In this document: positions 10,101 through 21,516 of the stretch, piece after piece | How the letters are laid out: every line of letters begins with the position of its first letter | Numbering within the stretch: the stretch's first letter is position 1 | DNA from: Hexactinellida sp. DTS-2022 | Taxonomy: Eukaryota > Porifera > Hexactinellida | Direction: 5' to 3' | DNA: 64,000 nucleotides | Assembly: GCA_028753945.1 (NCBI GenBank) | Contig: JAPNXP010000001.1 | Coordinates: 1,488,001-1,552,000 of the forward strand | Translations under genes and position numbers: made by a program | The notes under the pieces: model-generated | What the model was told of the DNA's origin: nothing | Database searches by the model: none | What the model saw: the letters and a program-made list of their open reading frames with translations, nothing else

Positions 10101-10580
10101 TTGTATCGTATTTTGAGGCGCTATCGTATATTGAGGCGCTGCATGATACACTAATATAAACCATGGATATGCTATTACAAATTATACAGTGGTATTTTGA
10201 CGCGCTCTGGTAGATTGAGACGCTACTATAAATGTGATTTCCTATCATTTTACGATATAATTTATCGTAGTTAGTCGAAAATTTAAGATAACTAATCAAT
10301 TTTACATTAAATTAACTGAATTCTCGAAATGGAAAATTGTTTACTACGCGCCTCAAAATACTACAAAATAATTTTAATAGCGCATCCATGGTTCACTTAT
10401 AAAGAGTCTAGAGTTCATGATATAATGCAAAATGTTAGGAAATCACATTTATAGTAGCGTCTCAATCTACCAGAGCGCCTCAAAATACCACTGTATAATT
10501 TGTAATAGCATATCCATGGTTTATATTAGTGTATCATGCAGCGCCTCAATATACGATAGCGCCTCAAAATACGATACAAC
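10100..10580. repeat. Foldback palindrome, about 150-bp arms
   Basis: The left arm (10100-10250) and right arm (10431-10580) are almost perfect reverse complements, separated by about 180 bp. The arms contain repeated 'gaggcgct' / 'agcgcctc' motifs. It interrupts a HINE/pearl-like repeat on the left. Probably a foldback-type non-autonomous element; no clear target duplication was found. Confidence 0.85.
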
Positions 10581-11125
10581 AGACCCCTAAGGGGTCTATG
10601 GACGCCAGCAGTGTTCCCTCTAAGGGTTTTTTGGGGATCCCCCGAAAAAAGTCGTGTTTGATATAAATATTGCTTCTTCTACTCAAAATTAATATTACTA
10701 AAACTCGATGGTTGTGTGTTTGTTCAATTTGTTTGTTTGTATGTTTGACCGTATTGTATTAAAGTGATATGGGGAATAAAAAAAGCATTTACGTGTATAG
10801 TTGAGTTAAAAACTAACTTCCAAAATGTTATAATAGGTAAACAAGTACGTATACTGATTTCGAATCTCGCATTTATTATTTTTTAATATTAATATTTGTT
10901 GTTGTTGTTTACACAAATAGATGATAAAAATTCAAAATCAACCTAGAATCTAGCTTTCAACGGCTATTTTAGGTAAACAAGTTAAAACTATGGAAATTGG
11001 TAGAAAGGGATGTATATAACATCCTCCAATGGTGGCTTTCTCCCATTTCCCATGGAGAAAGAGCGATAAGTAAGGCCGCATAGCGGTCGGTAACTTGAGG
11101 GGCGTACCACCGATCCGTCGCTAAG

Positions 11126-13497
11126 CAGGGACGTGCACTCCCCCTGGTAAAAATCCTTGCCCCAGGGCAATGCCCCCCCCCAAGTAAAACATTTTGTAAC
11201 TATTTCATTGCTCTAATCCATTGAATTCAATTTAATGAGTTCAAACTTTCCAAAACATTTGAGTCATATCCCTTTACGAGTCTCCAATTTCCTCTGTACA
11301 TTGGCCAAGATCCCTGGACACCCCAAATGTTTTCTCGACTTATACTGAAACGAATTACACTAACCGAGGCATTGTATAAGATATACAATAATGTTATTTA
11401 TTCTTATTAAGTGACATACGTAAATCAAAATAATCACTTAGGAACGAAGAAAATCCCTGTACGGTTGACAGGAATGAACTGTTACTCATCTATTTGCGCC
11501 TATAGGATATTTTTAGTGTGCTTCTTCTAGTAAAAAACGTTATAGTAGGGTCCTACTATAGTTTTATACTATGCGTGCAGTGCACACAATTTACCTCTGT
11601 CGGACTTCCGGCCGGCCGGCCGGCCGTACGCGATGGTCTGACTAAACCATTGGTGATAGAGATTTAAAATTTGGACAGTAGATATAGAATTTCCTGGAGA
11701 TGATCACCTCGAAGCCCAATTTCTCAATTTCTCTTTTGTTCGTCAGTTATATCGAAATTTGTATTCTGGTCCAGTGACTCTTTAATAATTCGAATTAGTT
11801 ATTGAAAATATAGCTATAGAGGTTGTATTCTCCTAAGGGTGTTCTTTCTATATATCAATTCAAATTATTAGGTCGCTAATCAATTCTACGTTTTATTACG
11901 TAATGGTTTTTATGTAAATCAACCATCTTCTCCATTCCATATTGTAATTACTTATACTGAATACTATAGAATATATTACATAACTATCTGATAGATAATG
12001 ACTGTTATGATTGGTTTGTAAAGCCCACCATACACGATGCAACAAAGTTGCATCGTGTTGTTAAATTTTCCATGCAACAAAGTTGCATACAACAATGTTG
12101 CATGCAACTTAGTTGCATCGTGTATGTTGAAATGTTGCGTGCAATATTGTTGCATGGAAATTGGACATGTTCAATTTTCTTGCAACATTGTTGCACGAAA
12201 ATATGGAAATTCAGTACATATTTTCAGATTATTTTCGTTTGCATTTTTTCACCTACTCAAAACAATTGAAAAATTCACATGTTCTCTCTAGTGTACTTAT
12301 TTAATTTACTACTTACTCTCACTATCCTTAATCAAGCCACCTATGATGCGAACACAAATGTATATATCAGAAATTTGAGCACGGTTGTAAAACACTGATC
12401 GTATTGCTGCATATTCTTTTCCTAGAAATACTACACATCTAAATTATCCAGGACCCGTTAACGACGTTTTTTATTTTGAATGAATCTAGAAAAATGGATT
12501 AGACACTTTGGGATTGCACATGTACTAACCACTATATTTCTAAGATCCGGGTAAATTCTAGTTATGGGCAGCCTCCGGACGACAGTGCCCGAATTAATGA
12601 GGTTTGGATGAATATATAGATATCCAGTTCTAACTAAGAATACCAAAAATGGTAATTATTAATTAATTAATTAATTAACACTGGATAGACGATCCCTCCT
12701 TACGAAATTTCTATAACTTGATGTGTCAACTAAAAAATTTCTCTCATCAATAGATGCAATGCACTTTGCGTCTCTCGATTTTGATCCAAGCCTTAACCCA
12801 TGAGATCTCAATTTGCGTTGACGGATCAATTGCAATTTCCTCCGGCGAAGTATAATAAATTGGAATGCGGAAACGACAACGTGTGTTTTATCCACAATAA
12901 TGAATTGGGAAATAACAAATCCATTGGGATTATACGTATAGTACTGATTTAAAATAATATTTTACCACGTGTAATAGAGTAATTTCCATGCAACAATGTT
13001 GCACGAAAATAAATGTTGCATGCAACTTGTCGCACGAAAATTGTGTTGCATGCAACATTGTTGCACCGTGTATGTTACCTTGTTGCGTGCAACAGTTGCA
13101 TCGTGTATGGTGGGCTTAACTATTCAAAATAGCAACGTAAATACCACGTATTCCTAATTTCTATTAGTAATAATTAATTTAACATTTGAAGTCTTCACAA
13201 TTCAAACATTAATCAAATTATATTACACTAAGATGAAATGTAATTTGCATATTGAAATTCTAGTTAAATTAAACATTGGGGAAGTGCAATCAGAAGGAGC
13301 ACACTCCCATCCCGTCTGTGAGGGGCTTTTTTAGGCTACGTTTCATACTTTTGAGAACATTAAACTTGAAAAGTTCATCTCATCGCCTAGTTTTTGGTAA
13401 CGTCAACTGCTAGATCTAACACCAATATAATGTTTCCCCCCCCCTGGCAATTTCTATGCCCCCCCCTCCCTAGATGAAAATCCTGGCAACGTTCCTG
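11126..13497. mobile_element. hAT-like element, 2.4 kb, decayed
   Basis: Ends CAGGGACGTGC (11126) and GCAACGTTCCTG (to 13497) are imperfect inverted repeats that continue into C- or G-rich runs. Flanking 8-bp sequences tcgctaag (11118-11125) and tcgcaaag (13498-13505) match at seven of eight and together rebuild the interrupted HINE module. No long open frame lies inside, so it cannot encode its own transposase. It shares 'atccctgtacgg' segments (about 11270-11490) with 60900-61260. Confidence 0.72.
12022..13116. mobile_element. TTGCATGCAA-rich element, possibly Harbinger-type
   Basis: Terminal inverted repeats AGCCCACCATACACGATGCA and complement, with TAA on both sides (12019-12021, 13117-13119), as is usual for PIF/Harbinger elements. 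Each end has several hundred bases dominated by degenerate 'ttgcatgcaac' palindromes. The middle holds no gene. A diverged relative is at 49739-50613. Confidence 0.65.
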
Positions 13498-13679
13498 TCG
13501 CAAAGCGACCGAACTTAGGGACTCGTGTTATATATATTTCGTTTCAAAAGTGAACTCCCCGAAAATATCTATTGGAACTGTTTGCAGCCCCGGAATTTTT
13601 GCTAAACCCCCGTCAGAAGTCCTGCACCCCGAAAATTAGTGGGAACACTGGACCCCAGGTTGGGAACCACTGATATAGA

Positions 13680-14350
13680 TCATGGCCTAATTAATATACG
13701 GCTAAATATGTCACCGAGAAGGCCATGAATCGAGAAGGCCAGTTTCTAATTTTAATTCTAAGCTAAACTATGCTTCCTATTGTTATTATTTGCATTGTAT
13801 ATGGGGTATCAACCATCGCGAGTCCAATGGAACCACTTTTGAGAATCTGAGATTTGTGGTTATTTGTGGTCGACTGTATTAGCATCAAACTGACCTACCA
13901 GGTGGGTCTTAAACAATTAGGGAGTTTCACTAATTGTTCTTGTCCCGGTGAGTTTGTCAAAAATATTTTTATTAACTTTTAGCAGCCAGAATAAGATCCG
14001 TCCAGGATATATAATGAAATCTTTGAATATCAAACAATTTGTAGAGATGGATATAAATCTAACATTAAAGTTTAAATACAAATCCCAAATTAATTTATCC
14101 CTTCAGCATATGCCTATACATCCTATTTCCATAATATATTGAATATCACTCCACTCATATTATTGCAGAGCGCTTATATAATGCAATATGTGGATAACTA
14201 GTGAAGTTATACTGTCTGCATAATACATGCTAATAACCTGTTTCTAAAAGTTGCCTTGTCAAATAAATTGGGAAATTTTCGAGAACTCACATGTCCTAAT
14301 AAAACTATTTACATTAATATCAGTCAAAGGACCAAATTTGTTGGGGGTTC
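13680..14350. other. Intergenic, no gene seen
   Basis: AT-rich, with open frames under 65 codons and no recognisable repeat boundary. Confidence 0.45.
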
Positions 14351-14353
14351 ATT

Positions 14354-14514
14354 CAGTGGCGTCGTGCTTGAATACATTCTGGGGGGCACAGAGTGTCGTA
14401 GTTAGTGACCAGATCAATGTTTTTCGGGACAAGCCTCTAAAAAAGGGGGAGGGGGGGCACAGGAAATTTTGGGGCCCCCGGGCCTCCCCGGGCCCATAGA
14501 GCACGACGCCACTG
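14354..14514. mobile_element. hAT-like MITE (CAGTGGCGTCGTGC termini)
   Basis: A 161-bp element with perfect 14-bp inverted ends CAGTGGCGTCGTGC / GCACGACGCCACTG. It is flanked by the perfect 8-bp repeat ggttcatt (14346-14353 and 14515-14522). The 82-codon open frame across it is a by-product. Confidence 0.9.
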
Positions 14515-14522
14515 GGTTCATT

Positions 14523-15575
14523 AATGTAAAACGAATTACTTAATTGCTAGTGTACAACAAGCAGATCAGTTGCATCTCATTATGGAATTTTGTAGTCATT
14601 CCTTAAATAATTAAATCAGATTATACTGGCAAGTAATAACAAAAGTTGTAACGATATAAATTGAGATTACAATTGGTTAATTAGTTTTTCTATTCAGTAA
14701 GATACAAAATAAAGTAAGGTAGAACAGGAAAAAGTTGATTAAGAAGACTCTCATGGATAGTTAATTCTCTAAGTATTTAAATAGAGGAGTAGCCACTAGC
14801 CAGAGTGTGTCATGTGGACACAGGCCGCACCCAATTTATTTGGGTTCACCAAAATATTAAATACTATAGTATATTGTAAGTGCTGAAATACCGCAACTCC
14901 GTCCAGACCTAGCTATACAACTGTTTCTATTGAATTCGCATTGTTGGACATTGCTCCTAAATATGATATTCCTCTCTTGATTGCTGACGATTCTTATTCA
15001 GACTTCTAAACTTATCTTGCAAATAAGTCGCTGCGACATGATTATGCATTCCTTTAAAAATAATTAAAACTCACAAAAAATTGATAATTATATACCGACT
15101 GAATTCACTGCATATAATATTAACTAGCGCGCTTCGCTTGCAAAGTCGCTTCGTGGCAGAACACAACCGCACAACATATTGATACCAACATGTCCGCATC
15201 ATTAATGTACATGTTCTATTAAATTTTCAGATTTTTTGCTTCGAGGATACGAATTATGAGCCAGTGACTCAATTTTCACATTTCTCAAAATGTGAAAATG
15301 ACGTCATAACTTGGCGAGTAGAAGCCTCAAATTGTTGTTGAAGGCCAAAGGTTATCCCTATATGCCAAAAATCAGATTTGGAAACCGTTCAGTCTTCAAT
15401 CAACTCGGAACACACAAACAAATTTGTATTACCAGCTTTGTGTTTTACAATACAAGATATATACTACATACATTTTATAAAATTTCTTTGTATCTATGTG
15501 TATAAATGTCAACACGGACTTCACACCTTCACTAACTTGCTACAAGTACTTTACCAGAATAGTATATTATTTATA
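14523..15575. other. Intergenic 3' of OGFOD2 copy A, no gene seen
   Basis: AT-rich and without motifs, apart from a short 'gcgcttcgcttgcaaagtcg' remnant near 15126 resembling the HINE/pearl-like hairpin module. Confidence 0.45.
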
Positions 15576-16592
15576 TCATATAAGGAATCCATCTCCGTAT
15601 CCTACGCTCTCCTCTAGCTGAGGAGCTGAGTGACACATGGGACACAAAGAATTTCGCAGCTGAGAGGACCGCATCCACATGATGAGACTGTAGCGCGTGC
15701 CGCTTGTTATCGGGGCGGCACCATGGAACTGCAGCCCTCTGTGCAGGAGACCAGTGCCCAGTGTGTGTTGGTACCATTTATAATCTTCAGGAAGACCGGC
15801 CGATCCCTGGTCACTCATCCGACCGAAATATAAATCTCCTCCTTCGAAAACATTTCCAATAGACACATTAATCGTTACTTCCGCATTATCGTAGTGTGTA
15901 GCCAGCTCCAGATCTTCTCCCAGTCTGTATCTGACCACGAACACTCTGTGGGAGTCCAGAGACCCCCCGCAGCAATCTGGGTACAGCAGTCTCGAGACTG
16001 GGAGGAGGTACTCTGTCCGAAAGGCATCCATGAAGCCCAGGTCAAATCCGATTTCGCTTAGCAGCAGTCCGTAGTTGTTCATGCTGTTAGGTCGCTCCTT
16101 AGGCATGGGAGATTTCTCGAAATGTTCCAGCTCTTCAACCAGGAGCTTGCAGAAGTCAATGGAGAATACTGGGAACGAATAGGCTCTGTGCGGAGCCTCC
16201 TTCTTGATCAGAGATAACAGTCCCTCCTTGGAAGAGCCGGCGGACTTGCAGTAGTTGACAATTCCGAGGAATGCAGGATGCAGGAAACTAGCCTCGAGTG
16301 TGTACACCTGCGGGTGCAGAGGCGCGTAATTCTGCTCCACATAAAGACACCGCTCTAAATACAGCTTTCCCCTGTCTCTACGCTTTTCCACCTCTGCCCG
16401 CACTAAGGGCAGTACGTCTTGTTTCAATTGCTCAGCACTCACAGCGTACTTGTCTAAGAAGAGGGATTCGTACTGGGATAAAAACGTTTCGTCCTTATCG
16501 TACTCAACATGAAGCTTGTAATCTTTGAGGAATATATCTTGACTATACGAACAACCGCAAACGAAGAATTTCTTTTTCTTAAGAAAAGACAT
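15576..16592 (-). CDS. OGFOD2: 2-oxoglutarate/Fe(II) oxygenase OGFOD2, copy A
   Basis: A 338-aa intronless protein matching the full length of OGFOD2: an N-terminal FFVCGC...DYKLHVEYD region, the family segments RPNSMNNYGLLLSEIGFD and CGGSLDSHR, then the prolyl-4-hydroxylase-like double-stranded beta helix. The iron ligands are visible as HYD (H233, D235) and H290, with R300 placed to bind 2-oxoglutarate. The tail has CPMC, as in other OGFOD2 proteins. The substrate of this family is not established. An ATG 33 bases upstream is in frame, but the ATG at 16592 is the one shared with copy B. The gene is transcribed away from copy B (16869-17885), with 276 bp between the start codons. Confidence 0.92.
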   Translation of the reverse strand: MSFLKKKKFFVCGCSYSQDIFLKDYKLHVEYDKDETFLSQYESLFLDKYAVSAEQLKQDVLPLVRAEVEKRRDRGKLYLERCLYVEQNYAPLHPQVYTLEASFLHPAFLGIVNYCKSAGSSKEGLLSLIKKEAPHRAYSFPVFSIDFCKLLVEELEHFEKSPMPKERPNSMNNYGLLLSEIGFDLGFMDAFRTEYLLPVSRLLYPDCCGGSLDSHRVFVVRYRLGEDLELATHYDNAEVTINVSIGNVFEGGDLYFGRMSDQGSAGLPEDYKWYQHTLGTGLLHRGLQFHGAAPITSGTRYSLIMWMRSSQLRNSLCPMCHSAPQLEESVGYGDGFLI

Positions 16593-16868
16593 TATAGACA
16601 ACTGAATAGTTGAATAAGGACACAACTTTTTATTTTCATATGTGGTCTTTGGTTACATTGGAATATGCACAAGTAGTTATGTACACTTTTGCCTATGTAC
16701 TATTCAGTTCAAATCGATTCTATAATTATCAATTTCAGAATTCAAGAGGAATCGATTTTATGCCAAATATGCTATTCTTGCCACCCCTCTACGCCTTAGC
16801 TTGTAAAATAATACTGTATACATCCTTTTTAGCTATCCTTTGATTTGTAGCAATAATTTGAGTCTATA
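16593..16868. promoter_or_regulatory. Shared divergent upstream region of the OGFOD2 pair
   Basis: The 276 bp between two divergent start codons must hold both promoters, or one bidirectional promoter, if both genes are expressed. Only 'gtctata' just before each ATG is shared; otherwise the two flanks are unrelated. No TATA or initiator assignment is attempted. Confidence 0.45.
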
Positions 16869-17885
16869 ATGTCTTATCTTAAGAAAAAGAAATTCTTCGT
16901 TTGCGGTTGTTGGTTTCGTCAGAATATATTCCTCAAAGATTACAAGCTTCATGTTGAGTACGATAAGGACGAAACGTTTCTATCCCAGTACGAATCCCTC
17001 TTCTTAGACAAGTACGCTGTGAGTGCTGAGCGATTGAAACAAGACGTACTGCCCTTAGTGCGGGCAGAGGTGGAAAAGCGTAGAGACAGGGGAAAGCTGT
17101 ATCTAGAGCGGTGTCTCTATGTGGAGCATAATTACGCGCCTCTGCACCCGCAGGTGTACACACTCGAGGCTAGTTTCCTGCATCCTGCATTCCTCGGAAT
17201 TGTCAACTACTGCAAGTCCGCCGGCTCTTCCAAGGAGGGACTGTTATCTCTGATCAAGAAGGAGGCTCCGCATAGAGCCTATTCGTTCCCAGTATTCTCC
17301 ATTGACTTCTGCAAGCTCCTGGTTGAAGAGCTGGACCATTTCGAGAAATCTCCCATGCCTAAGGAGCGACCTAACAGCATGAACAACTACGGACTACTGC
17401 TAAGCGAAATCGGATTTGACCTGGGCTTCATGGATGCCTTTCGGACAGAGTACCTCCTCCCAGTCTCGAGACTGCTGTACCCAGATTGCTGCGGGGGGTC
17501 TCTGGACTCCCACAGAGTGTTCGTGGTCAGATACAGACTGGGAGAAGATCTGGAGCTGGCTACACACTACGATAATGCGGAAGTAACGATTAATGTGTCT
17601 ATTGGGGATGTTTTCGAAGGAGGAGATTTATATTTCGGTCGGATGAGTGACCAGGGATCAGCCGGTCTTCCTGAAGATTATAAATGGTACCAACACACAC
17701 TGGGCACTGGTCTCCTGCACAGAGGGCTGCAGTTCCATGGTGCCGCCCCGATAACAAGCGGCACGCGCTACAGTCTCATCATGTGGATGCGGTCCTCTCA
17801 GCTGCGAAATTCTTTGTGTCCCATGTGTCACTCAGCTCCTCAGCTAGAGGAGAGCGTAGGATACGGAGATGGATTCCTAAAATGA
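16869..17885 (+). CDS. OGFOD2: 2-oxoglutarate/Fe(II) oxygenase OGFOD2, copy B
   Basis: An inverted paralogue of the gene at 15576-16592 with the same length (338 aa) and only about ten amino-acid differences. These cluster near the N terminus (CGCWFRQN against CGCSYSQD), with single changes such as D for N at 247 and K for I at the last residue. The iron ligands H233, D235 and H290 and the arginine at 300 are kept, so both copies look catalytically competent. Nucleotide identity is very high between start and stop but collapses outside the reading frame within a few bases upstream and about 15 bases downstream. That pattern suggests gene conversion between the arms or a duplication limited to the coding region. 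Confidence 0.92.
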   Translation: MSYLKKKKFFVCGCWFRQNIFLKDYKLHVEYDKDETFLSQYESLFLDKYAVSAERLKQDVLPLVRAEVEKRRDRGKLYLERCLYVEHNYAPLHPQVYTLEASFLHPAFLGIVNYCKSAGSSKEGLLSLIKKEAPHRAYSFPVFSIDFCKLLVEELDHFEKSPMPKERPNSMNNYGLLLSEIGFDLGFMDAFRTEYLLPVSRLLYPDCCGGSLDSHRVFVVRYRLGEDLELATHYDNAEVTINVSIGDVFEGGDLYFGRMSDQGSAGLPEDYKWYQHTLGTGLLHRGLQFHGAAPITSGTRYSLIMWMRSSQLRNSLCPMCHSAPQLEESVGYGDGFLK

Positions 17886-18129
17886 TATAAATAGTTTATT
17901 CTTTTGTAGTAAGTTAGTACTGTTTGTTCACTCTTCTATAAAAAGTGTGAAGTGCTACTACAATTAATAAGAATGCAATTAGAAGAAATCTAAGATGCTT
18001 GAATTATTATATTTGCAGACTGCAGTTGCTATATCTTTATTTAAACTAAGAATACATGACAAAAGTAGTTAAGTAAATCAAGTTTTTTGGGAGTTTTATT
18101 TATTTTCAAATAGTGCATAATACAATGTA

Positions 18130-20690
18130 ATACGTATATACGACTTATTTGCCAGGTAAGTTTACGAACCGCGATGCCCACTCTCATCAAGCCACGAGAA
18201 ACGACAAACTTTTCTTCAAGCAGCACCAGACAAAATCCCCGATGAGACACGTAAACTAATCTACCCAGCCCTAATAGAAACCTGCAAAAATCACGGCCTA
18301 TGCGCACGCTGCGGACGCCCCCGAAACCCACGGAACGACACCACCACAAGCAATGTTCCAGCTACGGAAAGCAATGCCCTAGCAAACGCACAAGCGAATG
18401 CTTGAACAATACATGCAACCACCTCCACCACGAAATAGCAACCATCTGAGGACAGACGAGATATCTCTAACACCGATCGCTAAACTGACTGATCGGACAA
18501 ATTACTCACCTTTTTGTTAAGGGAGTCCGGTGCGAAAACGAGCGAAAAAACGTGCGAAAACGAGGAGAATCCCATCTCGAAAGCTGCGCTACATCACCAA
18601 CTAATGAGAACACTGAAAACCCAACACATAACTAAAACCATCACACCCCTACCAACGGAATGGACCTACAAGCCACCACCCATATTCATTCAACCATTCA
18701 TGAAGCTAGACACAGCAGTCCCCCTACAAACAATCCTTGAATATGGATTAAATTTCAAAACACTACAGGACTCAACACCTGAACCTGCAAGAAAATCTAC
18801 CCCCCTAACTCATTTCAATCTACGACCACAGGAAAAACGAACCCACGATAAATTCACCCAACACCTTAAACAACTAAAAGAAAACCTCAAACGCGAAAAC
18901 CTGACTATCATATCAGCCGACGAAGGACCAGCACTCCCACTAATTCACACTAACCCCCTAGAAGCAATCAATACATCTCATGATCCTAAAACTGAACACG
19001 CACTCACACAACTCCAACCCAACACCAACCTACACAACACCGACGATAGGCCCCCGACAATGTATTTCAAAATAAAAACCCACAAGCCTCCTTCACTACC
19101 AATCAAACACGCTACATACACCGAAATATATACTTACACCATCGGACCGAAAGAGCTCACGAAAATAGCTCGGCCCATTGTCAACCACAAAAATTCAATC
19201 ACGGCTTGCACAGCAAATTCCTACGAGAACACATCACTCCCATTATAGAAAACTGCCCGTATCTGACGCAGGACATCTTCGAAACCATCAGCCAATTGAA
19301 CCGATACGGCCCCCCAGAGGAGATACCCTGCGGCGATATAGAAGCGTTCTACCCCAACACTCCACACAGCTTAGTAATTGACGCCTTCCTAGGATTCATT
19401 CCCCACCTTCCAAATCAACTACGGGTACTGAAACATCTACTCAATTTTAGCTTCGCTACCGACGGAAAATTAATTTACCATCTGGGAAACACGGGCATCC
19501 CAATGGGACTACACTCGCACCCGAACTGGCAGTGTGGCACAGCCCACCTACTAAGCTACTAACCCACTACTCGGTACCGCCATGGCAAACCCTCACGGTC
19601 TACTATGACGACGTGGCCGCCACCTACCCAATTGAAGATCTCCCACTACAACCCTACAAATTAATCCCTACGGAATCTACACAACACAGGACTGCAAATA
19701 TCTAAATACAACCAAAGAATTCATCCCCAGGACCCCATCCAACAAAAATATCGACAACCAGTGCTCCTACACCCACACTCACACCACCCATCTAAAAAAT
19801 GTGTGCAAACACCTATGTAAGCTCGGAATTCAGAGCAACGCGCATCGGCACAAATCCAGCAAACACACTAGACCACCTCATCAGAAAATACTTCCCAGCC
19901 CTAATAAGACTCGGCCACAAACCAAGCGAAGTAATTCAAAAACTAACAAGTATTGCCTTTTTCCCAAAAACACTCCTCTAAACAAACCTGGGAATTTAAA
20001 CCGATAATAAAGTACACTTTCTCCGACACACGGCCAACCAAAACCCAACTGCAACCTTTAGCGAAAAGGACTAGCACCTCATCCCTAACGTTCCACTAGC
20101 ACCATTGAAGGGAATGCTAAGTTATCAGAAACCAAGCGACTACAGCACACACCACTGGTATATTTGCAGCACACAACAATGTACAAAATGTAATAATTAC
20201 ATCCCAATAATAAAAAGAAAAACAACCACACCCATCGGCCATCATCCCATGCCTACGATGGCGCTGCATATACATAATACACCATAAGGACGAAATTAAC
20301 ACCGACGTCAAACACCTATTCATTACCTCAGCAAATTCTAGCAACACCACACTCAGACTTGCCAACACACAATACACAATATATTGCATCCTGAACGGAA
20401 GGAACCTCGGATGGCAAATACTCTACGCATACCCAACTACACACAAGCGATCCTACAAAACAGAGGACAAACTAATGGAGAAATGGCAGAAATTACCCAA
20501 AAAGAATATCCGAACGCAACCATCCACGAAAGAAAACACCTGCGAAACTTCTACAATAAAACAAATGACACACCCATAAGATACATCGAAAACACCAACT
20601 ACCCACACCCAACGTGCACCCAAGCGATTGAAAAACCTCGGCCCACGGAAGCGCGCACTGCATGTTAGGGGAAAAACCAACTGCCACTCA
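18130..20690 (+). pseudogene. Penelope-like retroelement, decayed
   Basis: Frames starting near 18514 show a reverse transcriptase of the Penelope type in pieces: ISADEGPALPLI, YFKIKTHKPPSLP, ARPIVNHK, then in other frames CGDIEAFYPNTPHS, a GIPMG motif at about 19495 and the catalytic YYDD at about 19600. Later parts contain RKYFPALIRLGHKPSEV and, near 20180-20400, a C-x2-C segment where such elements carry the linker to a GIY-YIG nuclease, though I cannot identify the nuclease itself. Several frameshifts and stops show that it is dead. The coding strand is strikingly rich in A and C and poor in G and T. The exact ends were not found. Confidence 0.8.
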
Positions 20691-20923
20691 AGGGCGCGTC
20701 TGAAATTCCTTATTGCTGGAAAATCTGGCGCGTAGCAAAGGTCCTATTTATAGTTCCTATAAACACACGCGGCTTTTCAATCGTCTTCTCATATTCGTAA
20801 GCGTCGAACCGATCCGCATTGGAAATAGCGGTAGCTTGTGAATGTGTGTAATTCGGTTGAGAAGTAAAACCCAAACTACACACAACCGCTATACAACCCA
20901 AAACATTCCAATAAATACCCAAC

Positions 20924-21105
20924 CAAGGAATTATCCAGGAGCGCGAGACGCTCCTTTTGGAGCATGATTTTTTGGAAAATTTTAATTAGGAGCGCGAAAT
21001 TTTGGAACCTCTCCTATACTGTAACATTAATTGTGATTTAGGCGTATGAAAATTGGATCAGACCAGGATTAGGAGCGTATTTACAAATGGCTGTATAATA
21101 CAATG
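20924..21105. mobile_element. hAT-like MITE, relative of 7990-8181
   Basis: Starts CAAGGAATTATCCAGGAGCG and ends GGCTGTATAATACAATG, matching the family at 7990-8181. It is flanked by tacccaac (20916-20923) and gacccaac (21106-21113), seven of eight matching. Confidence 0.72.
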
Positions 21106-21516
21106 GACCCAACCCATTCCAATACACTACAACAGCAACCAACAAATAATAGAACCCCAGCAAACAACAGCATTTGCAACGAATTGCAATACTGCTACTA
21201 CACTTCTACAATACTACTGCAACAATGGAAAAACTATACACTGACTACTCCATCGAAGACTACAGTCAAGTAGCAGCGAGTGTATAGTTAATGCAAATAC
21301 AGCAGCAACTAAGTATAGCTGAACCGAATTGAACCTGCACTTGTCCGATAGCACATTGGACGAAGCATGAACAATAAAGTCAGTTATTCTAAAAGACAAA
21401 AACCAACCAGTATTTATACTAAAACCCAACTCCGGTACAGACAATAATCAAAGCACCTACAACACATTCAAACCAAGCACCCTCAAACAACTGAAGAGTC
21501 TATAAATAGGCGAAAG

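Larger units (their letters stand above)
10680..13565 (-). mobile_element. Reverse-oriented HINE/pearl-like repeat, split by an insertion
   Basis: Segments 10680-11125 and 13498-13565 together form one minus-strand copy of the family: 'cgatggttgtg' end, tandem 'gttgttgttgtttaca' units, then 'aaggccgcatagcggtc' and 'gcaaagcgacc'. The break at 11126-13497 is a hAT-like element. Confidence 0.7.
10609..13650. mobile_element. hAT-like element (CAGTGTTCCC termini) with nested insertions
   Basis: Inverted ends CAGTGTTCCC at 10609 and GGGAACACTG ending at 13650, flanked by gacgccag (10601-10608) and gaccccag (13651-13658), seven of eight matching. Most of the 3-kb interior is later insertions: a reverse-oriented HINE/pearl-like repeat, then a second hAT-like element at 11126-13497, then a TTGCATGCAA-rich element at 12022-13116. 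No transposase frame remains. The sequence just outside, 'ccaggttgggaaccactg' at about 13656-13672, looks like the end of yet another hAT MITE. Confidence 0.7.

Noticed and set aside
12005-12291. Overlapping open frames rich in C, M and Q on both strands
   Set aside because: Translation products of the TTGCATGCAA palindromic repeats, not genes.
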